7,010 nt of DNA from Clostridiaceae bacterium (lineage in GTDB: Bacteria > Bacillota_A > Clostridia > Acetivibrionales > Acetivibrionaceae). Of this stretch, positions 1 through 4,288 are shown piece by piece. Under the pieces are notes generated by a model, which was given only the letters and a program-made list of their open reading frames with translations, searched no databases and was not told the DNA's origin. Made by a program: the position numbers and the translations under genes. Within the stretch, counting starts at the first letter, position 1. Each line of letters starts with the position of its first letter. The stretch is taken from positions 1-7,010 of the forward strand of contig JAAZCB010000859.1 in NCBI GenBank assembly GCA_012513545.1, in the 5' to 3' direction.

Positions 1-92
1 ATCTAATTGCTGAAAATTCTAAAATTGTGGCGACCAAGCCCATCGGGAAATCACTTAAAAGTACCTACTGTGCAAGACCGGATCGTGCGTAA
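1..92 (+). CDS. Possible 3' end of an unidentified gene (partial)
   Basis: The third forward frame is open from the left edge to a TAA at 90-92. It gives about 29 residues ending in KSTYCARPDRA. I do not recognise the family. The composition (basic, with a KPIGKSL stretch) is protein-like, but an open run of this length at a window edge can occur by chance, so this is only a candidate gene tail. Confidence 0.2.
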   Translation, partial: LIAENSKIVATKPIGKSLKSTYCARPDRA

Positions 93-148
93 TTCTTAAG
101 CATCGAAAATATTGAGACCCCAGAAAAAAGTGTAAATAGTTGAAAGAG

Positions 149-198
149 CATCCTTTCAGACGAGAATTCCGATTATGAATTCAGAGTTTGAAAGGATG
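149..198. repeat. Long inverted repeat (hairpin) in front of a start codon
   Basis: CATCCTTTCA (149-158) is repeated in inverted form as TGAAAGGATG (189-198). An inner GAATTC pair (163-168 and 177-182) extends the stem around a short loop, leaving mismatches between. The right arm contains the AAAGGATG ribosome binding site of the frame that starts at 206, so the stem would hide that site when folded. This suggests translational control or a structured mobile-element end; which one cannot be decided here. Confidence 0.6.
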
Positions 199-205
199 TT
201 TTATT

Positions 206-301
206 ATGAGCAATGTATACTGCTCCCAGGTAGTGAGACACACGGAGACAAAAAATAAGCTAAAAGATCTCCATGGATGGAAAGGGTCGAGCCCTGGATA
301 A
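206..301 (+). pseudogene. Short 31-codon frame reading into an IS3-type end
   Basis: ATG at 206 has a convincing ribosome binding site (AAAGGATG, 191-198) seven bases upstream. It encodes MSNVYCSQVVRHTETKNK and then runs on, out of frame, into the transposase remnant before a TAA at 299-301. From about residue 11 the DNA is the left end of the IS3-like remnant, so the frame is probably the first codons of an older gene, or of the element's own first ORF, cut short by insertion or deletion. I do not recognise the first ten residues. It is unlikely to make a functional protein. Confidence 0.3.
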
Positions 302-497
302 CATCTTTGTCGAGCGCTTCTTCCGGACGCTCAAGTACGAAAGCATCTATCTCAATGAGTATGAAACCCCGAAATCTCTGCGGAGAGGCTTAAACCAATA
401 CATCAGGTTCTACAACGAGCAGCGTCTACATGGGTCGCTTGGATATAGATACCCCGTTGACTTTTACCATCAGAATCTTACTCAATTAGCATCATGA
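264..497 (+). pseudogene. IS3-family transposase OrfB, C-terminal fragment
   Basis: The frame continues from KIS before the ATG at 273 through MDGKGRALDNIFVERFFRTL to a TGA at 495-497. The block DNIFVERFFRTLKYE, followed by YIRFYNEQRLHGSLGYRYPVDFY, is the typical end of the IS3-family rve integrase domain. The E in FVERFF is the last acidic residue of the DDE catalytic triad. The first two Asp residues and the N-terminal helix-turn-helix are absent; a TAA at 261-263 closes the frame upstream. Intact OrfB proteins are about 280 residues, so this is roughly a quarter. It has no ribosome binding site of its own and is not expected to be active. Confidence 0.9.
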
Positions 498-507
498 GAA
501 GAGGTGG

Positions 508-541
508 GACACATTTAGCTTATTCTTTTTGGAAATGTGTC
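508..541. repeat. Stem-loop at the right end of the IS3 remnant
   Basis: GACACATTT (508-516) and AAATGTGTC (533-541) form a perfect 9-bp stem around a 16-base loop that contains the terminal-repeat block TTTAGCTTATT. It lies just after the transposase stop codon and may serve as a terminator-like structure of the element, although no U-run follows it. Confidence 0.55.
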
Positions 542-619
542 TTGACAACGGGGGCACTATATTTGTTGATAAGAACCTAAGGCTCATTCAATCCATTCCC
601 GCAAAATTTACTTTCAGTG

Positions 620-656
620 TATAATAATTTTTAACAAATGCTGAAACTTGTTAAAA
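620..656 (+). promoter_or_regulatory. Probable -10 box followed by a perfect inverted repeat
   Basis: TATAAT occurs at 620-625, without a convincing -35 at the expected distance. Immediately downstream, TTTTAACAA (629-637) and TTGTTAAAA (648-656) form a perfect 9-bp inverted repeat around a 10-base spacer. It sits between the -10 box and the ribosome binding site of the broken gene at 701. This is the normal place for a repressor operator or a 5'-leader hairpin. The regulatory role is inferred from position and symmetry only. Confidence 0.4.
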
Positions 657-700
657 GGTTGGAAAAATGAAATAGAAAATAACAAGGGGAGATAGGCAAA

Positions 701-1375
701 ATGGGCAAAACAACTGAAGGCCGATGTATATTTTGCGGTGGAAATTTCGGTAAGATAGCAATGAAAAAGCATCTTGAAAATTGTATACCAAGATGAGCGG
801 AACACATAATTGTAGCAGATGAAAAAACTGATCACTATTATTGCATTATGGTACAGGGATTCCGTAGTCCGGAATATTGGATTTATATTGACATACCTGC
901 AAGTTCCACGTTAAAAACCTGGATGAATTTCTGCGGGACATATGGTTGGAATGCTGCGGTCATTTAAGTCAATTTGAAATCAACAGGCAAGTGTATTCAT
1001 CTTATGCCGATAAAGACTATGGAGAGAGAAGCATGAATACAAAATTGGAAAATATTCTGGATGTAGGAACCCAGTTTAAACATGCATATGATTTGGGTTC
1101 AACCACCTATTTGAAGCTGAAGGTCGTAGGTGAATTCAAAGGTAAAAAGAGAAAGAAAAAAACTGCCCTGCTCGCTCGAAACAATCCGCCTGTTATTGAA
1201 TGTTCCTGCTGTGGCAAACCTGCTACTAATATTTGTTGCAATTGTTTTTGATGGAGATGGCTGGCTCTGTGATTCTTGTTTGAGTAAGCATGAATGTGGA
1301 AATGAAGAGTGCATGCCGATCGTCAATTCACCAAGATCAGGAGTATGCGATTATACGGGCGGTATTTATGATTAA
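701..1375 (+). pseudogene. Plasmid pRiA4b ORF-3-like family protein, broken by a stop and two frameshifts
   Basis: ATG at 701 follows a strong ribosome binding site (AAGGGGAG, 684-691). Read with repairs, the gene gives about 224 residues. It starts with a zinc-type motif (CIFC, then HLENC), then a core with EYWIYIDIP, DEFLRDIWLECCGHLSQF, SSYADKDYGERSMN, AYDLGSTTYLKLKVV and LLARNNPP. It ends with a Cys cluster (CSCCGKPATNICCNC and CDSCLSKHEC) and MPIVNSPRSGVC. This order is that of the pRiA4b ORF-3-like/IS1096 passenger TnpR-like family as I know it; the molecular function is not established. Three lesions are visible: TGA at 794-796, loss of one A in the run 913-917, and one extra T in the run 1245-1249. 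The frames at 946-1251 and 1130-1375 are its pieces. The two homopolymer changes could be sequencing errors; the stop is less easily explained so. Confidence 0.8.
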
Positions 1376-1424
1376 GCAACGGGTTTTATGCGGAATCTGA
1401 TTTATTGATACGAGGGGTTAGAAC

Positions 1425-1754
1425 ATGAATAATAATGCAAGGTATAGCAAAGCCCAGTGGCGTTTATTAAAGGAGTTGGCCGGAGAAGTATACAGAATCG
1501 AATTGGATGCGGAATTGGATAAGTTATTTGCTGTATTTCAATCCTGGAAGTCTGGTGAGATAGATTCCTGGGATTTGGAAGAGGCTATTCATAAATTTCA
1601 CCAGGGTCCGTCCAGGAAGCTGTACAGCACTCATAATAACGTTGATGCAGATTTTATTGTTGCCGGCGCTCTGAAACGCGGGATTCTATCGAGCGAGAAA
1701 ATCCCTCCTGATCTGCTTGAAAATATAATGGATATAATGGATATTTTCGGCTAA
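1425..1754 (+). CDS. Small hypothetical protein (109 residues) downstream of the ORF-3-like gene
   Basis: The ATG at 1425 has an AGGGGT ribosome binding site at 1413-1418. The protein is soluble, charged and helix-rich: YSKAQWRLLKELAGEVYR at residues 7-24, an acidic and aromatic middle, then FHQGPSRKLY near residue 60 and a hydrophobic helical tail. There is no signal peptide or membrane segment. I do not recognise a named domain, although the pattern (RELAGE-type start, D/E-rich helix, FHQGP) reminds me of a conserved hypothetical family in bacteria. The gene starts 49 bases after the broken gene and probably shared its transcript. The last codons contain a perfect 9-bp tandem duplication (ATAATGGAT at 1725-1733 and 1734-1742), giving the repeated MDI near the end of the protein. 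The frame is intact, so it may outlive its partner. Confidence 0.75.
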   Translation: MNNNARYSKAQWRLLKELAGEVYRIELDAELDKLFAVFQSWKSGEIDSWDLEEAIHKFHQGPSRKLYSTHNNVDADFIVAGALKRGILSSEKIPPDLLENIMDIMDIFG

Positions 1755-1784
1755 GCGGGACTGTTTTCTATCAATAACTCGGGG

Positions 1785-2051
1785 TCAGATCCCCTTGTGT
1801 CTGCAATTATTTATTAACAACCGCAGTAAATGACAAAGGGACGGTTCTCTTGTCATCTGTTTCTTAGCGAGTAAAGAGACTTGATTCCAAGATGCGTCTG
1901 AAGAAACGCCAATTGTTTTACGGTCCGAGTAATTACCAAGGCGGAATGTAAAAAGACTATTCAATTCTCTATTGTTATATAATTTATGATTAAGAAAATT
2001 CTTGACTTCATAATGATATCTACTCTTTTCATATTTGTAATCCTTGCCAAA
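1785..2051 (-). pseudogene. Possible decayed minus-strand gene
   Basis: On the minus strand one frame is open for 88 codons, from just after a TGA at 2052-2054 to a TGA at 1785-1787. It reads FGKDYKYEKSRYHYEVKN and later FTFRLGNYSDRKTIG, which looks like real protein in composition. There is no start codon with a ribosome binding site. The last part (MTREPSLC) is simply translation through the REP palindrome at 1830-1856, so the original end was replaced. Upstream, another minus frame (KIENLNLKPDDLARI) could be its N-terminal continuation after a frameshift near 2030. I do not recognise the family. Chance is a fair alternative in AT-rich DNA. Confidence 0.25.
1830..1856 (+). repeat. REP-like palindrome, copy 1
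   Basis: A 27-bp element with 7-bp arms ATGACAA and TTGTCAT around the core GGGACGGTTCT. Two further copies of the same length and core occur in this window. Such palindromes are typical of REP elements mobilised or maintained by RAYT-type (Y1) transposases, and a RAYT stub lies about 500 bp away. Confidence 0.8.
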
Positions 2052-2172
2052 TCATCAGGTTTAAGATTTAGGTTTTCTATCTTCTACCACCAATGAATCC
2101 TCTGCTATTTAAGTATGAAATACTAGCCGTAAGTTATTTTTAAGGTCACGCCTGCAAACTCCATTATAATAG

Positions 2173-2362
2173 ATGGCAAAGGGACGGTTCGAGACCACTG
2201 AAAAAGTCGTGGATTTGCTAATCTAAGGCGTCGTAAGCAACAAAACACATTCTCTTTAAAGCCGTAAAAATGGTATTCTTAAGGCATTAACGTTTTTAAT
2301 TGAAGACGGAAAAGACATTCAAATGGTACTTTTTCAGTAGTCTCGGACGGTTCTATTGTCAT
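2173..2362 (+). repeat. REP-like palindrome, copy 2, split by a MITE
   Basis: The left part (2173-2190, ATGGCAAAG and the core up to GGTTC) and the right part (core repeated from 2345, then TATTGTCAT to 2362) flank the insertion at 2191-2344. Removing the insertion and one 9-bp duplicate restores a 27-bp palindrome that matches copies 1 and 3 in length and core. Its arms extend to 9 bp if one G-T mismatch is allowed. Confidence 0.85.
2191..2344. mobile_element. 154-bp MITE with 17-bp inverted ends and a 9-bp target duplication
   Basis: The ends are GAGACCACTGAAAAAGT (2191-2207) and ACTTTTTCAGTAGTCTC (2328-2344), inverted repeats with one mismatch. The flanks are a perfect direct duplication, GGACGGTTC at 2182-2190 and 2345-2353. 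The inside has no credible gene; the 62-codon frame beginning at 2300 runs out of it. A short element with good inverted ends, a clean duplication and no transposase is a non-autonomous derivative moved in trans. The parent family is not certain: 8-9-bp duplications occur in IS256-like, IS1-like and some IS5-like families. Its target was itself a repeat, so it is younger than the REP copy. Confidence 0.85.
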
Positions 2363-2484
2363 CTATCAAGTGCGGTTCCAGTTCCGGGACAGGCGGTTTC
2401 CAAATCTCCGGAACTGCGGTTTCGCCGCACAAGAATATTCAATAGGTTCCCGGTTTTGCTCAATATCCGCTGGTTTCTGGGCAT
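2359..2484 (-). pseudogene. RAYT (REP-associated tyrosine transposase) N-terminal stub
   Basis: On the minus strand, ATG at 2484-2482 has a good ribosome binding site (AAGGAGA, with GGAGGA just upstream) and encodes MPRNQRILSKTG. This is the usual opening of Y1-type REP-associated transposases, whose consensus I recall as MPR-x2-R-x-x-S-x-TG followed by IYH. After residue 12 the match stops; the frame continues with unrelated sequence to a TGA inside REP copy 2. The HUH motif and catalytic Tyr are absent. A GC-rich imperfect inverted repeat (2370-2430) occupies the rest. REP copies 2 and 3 lie in opposite orientation on either side, as expected for a RAYT unit with its body deleted. Confidence 0.55.
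2370..2430. repeat. Imperfect GC-rich inverted repeat inside the REP pair
   Basis: GTGCGG (2370-2375) pairs with CCGCAC (2425-2430), and CAGTTCCGG (2379-2387) pairs with CCGGAACTG (2408-2416), leaving small asymmetric internal loops. The block is more GC-rich than its surroundings and sits between REP copies 2 and 3. It may be the 3' part of the RAYT unit or a further structured repeat of it. Confidence 0.55.
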
Positions 2485-2543
2485 ATGAACTCTCCTTTTC
2501 CTCCAAAGTTAATTATACGCCATTTTACCACAGCAACTATTTC

Positions 2544-2570
2544 GTGACAATAGAACCGTCCCCTTGTCAT
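2544..2570 (-). repeat. REP-like palindrome, copy 3, inverted orientation
   Basis: The 27-bp element has arms GTGACAA and TTGTCAT around AGAACCGTCCC, the reverse complement of the core of copies 1 and 2. It ends three bases before the first recognisable recombinase codon (GAT at 2574), so it marks the breakpoint that removed the recombinase N-terminus. Relative to the RAYT stub it is on the upstream side of the gene. Confidence 0.85.
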
Positions 2571-2573
2571 CCC

Positions 2574-3944
2574 GATGAAGGTATAAGTGCCACCAACACT
2601 AAAAAGCGTGATGGATTTAAGCAAATGGTTACGGATGCTCTGGACGGCAAGATGGATTTAATTATTACCAAATCAGTCAGTCGCTTTGCGAGAAATACAG
2701 TTGATTCTCTGGTTACAGTGCGCCAGTTAAAAGAAAAAGGCGTAGAGGTGTATTTTGAAAAGGAGAACATCTACACCCTGGACAGTAAGGGGGAACTTCT
2801 AATCACCATTATGTCCAGCTTAGCTCAGGAGGAAAGTCGTTCGATTTCTGAAAATGTAACCTGGGGTCAGCGCAAACGTATGGCGGACGGTAAAGTTAGT
2901 ATTCCTTACGCCCACTTCCTCGGTTACGAAAAGGGCGAGAACGGGTTGCCCAAAATAGTAGAAAAAGAAGCTGAAGTTGTGCGTCTGATTTACAGGATGT
3001 TTCTTCAGGGTCAAACGCCTTCAAGCATCGCCAGACACCTTGTCAATCAAGGTGTTCCCTCTCCAGCCGGGAAGAAGACCTGGCAGGTGGCTACAGTTAT
3101 AAGCATTTTGACTAACGAAAAATACAAGGGTGATGCGCTGCTCCAAAAACGCTTCACTGTGGATTTTCTGACCAAAACCACGAAAGTCAACGAGGGAGAG
3201 GTTCCCCAATACTATGTGCAGAACAGCCATCCTGCCATTATTGAGCCAGACGAGTTCGATGCGGTGCAGATTGAGATGGACCGTAGAAGAAAGATAGGTC
3301 GGCCAGTCAGTTGTCACAGCCCATTCTCGGCAAAAATCATTTGTGGTGATTGCGGCGGTTTTTATGGATCGAAGGTCTGGGGCTCAAACACCAAGTACCG
3401 GCGTACTATTTGGAGATGCAATGAGAAGTATAGAAAGGACAAACCCTGCTCAACACCCCATCTAACCGAGGATGAGATTAAGCAGCGGTTTCTGACTGCG
3501 GTTAGTATATTGATGGGCAATCGGGATGAGCTGCTTGCAAACTGTCGGATGGTTATTGAAGTCTTATGCGACCGCACCGGGATTGAAACGGAACTTGCGG
3601 AACTGCAGCGCGAAATTGAAATTGTTTATGAACTTACGAGAAGATCCATTAATGAAAATGCCCGCTTTGCAGTTAATCAAGATGAATTTAACGAACGGCA
3701 TAAGGAGTATACAGAGCGGCACCGGATAGCGACCAAGAGGGCTGCCGAACTGAAAACGCTCCTTATGAAGCGCGGTGAACAGTATAAAACTATAGATTCT
3801 TTTATCCGGGATATAGAAACCCGGCCGTTAATTATTGAGGAATTTGATGAAAAGTTATGGACAGCTATTGTTGACAAAGTCACTGTATTGCCGGATAGCA
3901 GGCTAGTGTTTTGTTTTAAGGATGGTACAACCATTGAAGCATAG
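2574..3944 (+). pseudogene. Large serine recombinase, N-terminus with catalytic serine missing
   Basis: About 456 residues match a large serine recombinase, a site-specific integrase or resolvase of mobile elements. In order: the second half of the resolvase domain (DEGISATNTKKRDGF, then KSVSRFARNT with the active-site arginines, and the SSLAQEESRSISENV helix); the recombinase domain (roughly 2900-3290, with EAEVVRLIYRMFLQG and HPAIIEPDEFDAV); a zinc ribbon (CGDC at 3342-3353, Cys codons at 3417 and 3447); a coiled coil (~3580-3770); and an intact end, VDKVTVLPDSRLVFCFKDGT. The first ~65 residues, with the Y-x-R-x-S catalytic segment, are absent. The frame is open back to an ATG at 2370, but those 68 codons cover the REP copy and the antisense of the RAYT stub and show no resolvase features. 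No ribosome binding site lies near 2574. Strand cleavage should be impossible. Confidence 0.85.
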
Positions 3945-4047
3945 GCATTAATTCAATATCATTCGCTTCTGTTACTTCTTCAGTATCGTACTAGCCTTGC
4001 TGACATTTCCGGCTATAGCAACTATACAAGAGGGGAGAATGTTACCT

Positions 4048-4079
4048 AGACCTATCAATCAGAACTGATTGATAGGTCT
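4048..4079. repeat. Perfect 15-bp-arm palindrome
   Basis: AGACCTATCAATCAG (4048-4062) and CTGATTGATAGGTCT (4065-4079) are perfect inverted repeats separated by AA. There is no T-run after it, so it is not a standard intrinsic terminator. It lies 104 bp after the recombinase stop and 210 bp before the HEPN gene. An operator, a recombination or protein-binding site, or a bidirectional RNA hairpin are all possible. Confidence 0.75.
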
Positions 4080-4166
4080 GTTAGCTATATACGCAATATT
4101 AAAACGGCCAAAAAGCAGGCAAGTTTGGTAGCACTGGTAGGCCTAGGTAATGTTCTGGGTGTTACA

Positions 4167-4206
4167 TTGGATTTTTAATCCAACTGAATAAAAAAATCAT
4201 TATAAT
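4167..4206 (+). promoter_or_regulatory. Hairpin and -10 box upstream of the HEPN gene
   Basis: TTGGATT (4167-4173) and AATCCAA (4177-4183) form a 7-bp stem with a 3-base loop. A consensus TATAAT follows at 4201-4206. The small inverted repeat covers the area where a -35 box would be read, and no good -35 is present. This suggests an activator- or repressor-controlled promoter. The leader to the ATG at 4289 would be about 75 bases. Confidence 0.4.
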
Positions 4207-4288
4207 AGGAGACAACAGTTAATATGAGGATAATTATATAATCAGGTGTTAAAAAGATGGAAAATTAACTAATAGCGGGGGCGCAGTA

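Larger units (their letters stand above)
236..542 (+). mobile_element. Internally deleted IS3-family insertion sequence remnant
   Basis: Both ends and a piece of transposase survive. The left end (236-264) and the reverse complement of the right end (514-542) agree at 22 of 29 positions by hand alignment. Both begin AGACACA, and they share an 11-bp perfect inverted block, AATAAGCTAAA at 254-264 and TTTAGCTTATT at 514-524. Between them only the C-terminal part of an IS3-family OrfB is left, so more than 800 bp of orfA and orfB has been lost. The exact outer tips are uncertain, and no target duplication was found around the ends I tried. It cannot move on its own. Confidence 0.5.
3945..4288. 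other. Intergenic region with palindrome and promoter-like elements
   Basis: No credible gene. In the recombinase frame the sequence after its stop stays open for 35 codons to a TAG at 4047-4049. It then gives 42 more codons ending KKQASLVALVGLGNVLGV before a TAA near 4177. This could be a decayed reading frame, but I do not recognise it and see no start. The region also holds the perfect palindrome at 4048-4079 and the leader of the next gene. Two mini-frames, MRIII (4224-4241) and MEN (4257-4268), precede the real start at 4289. Confidence 0.4.

Noticed and set aside
614..835. 73-codon minus-strand frame
   Set aside because: It is antisense to the promoter and start of the ORF-3-like gene, has Phe/Ser-rich shadow composition and lacks its own signals.
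946..1251. 101-codon forward frame as a separate gene
   Set aside because: It is the middle part of the broken ORF-3-like gene; its ATG is an internal codon position and has no ribosome binding site.
1130..1375. 81-codon forward frame as a separate gene
   Set aside because: Only its second half, after the T-run at 1245-1249, is meaningful, as the C-terminal part of the same broken gene.
1781..1794. GGGG-TCAGAT-CCCC as a second type of REP or a terminator
   Set aside because: The stem is only 4 bp with a 6-base loop and no T-run. It resembles RAYT-linked repeats seen elsewhere, but one short copy is not enough.
2135..2175. Minus-strand EFAGV near 2150 as a piece of the missing recombinase N-terminus
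   Set aside because: Only five residues match the usual context before DEGIS, the orientation is inverted, and the following residues do not fit.
2300..2488. 62-codon forward frame
   Set aside because: It begins inside the MITE and reads through the REP into the antisense of the RAYT stub; the composition is not protein-like.
2370..2573. N-terminal 68 codons of the recombinase frame
   Set aside because: They cover a REP palindrome and the antisense of a RAYT start, with no resolvase motif and no ribosome binding site.
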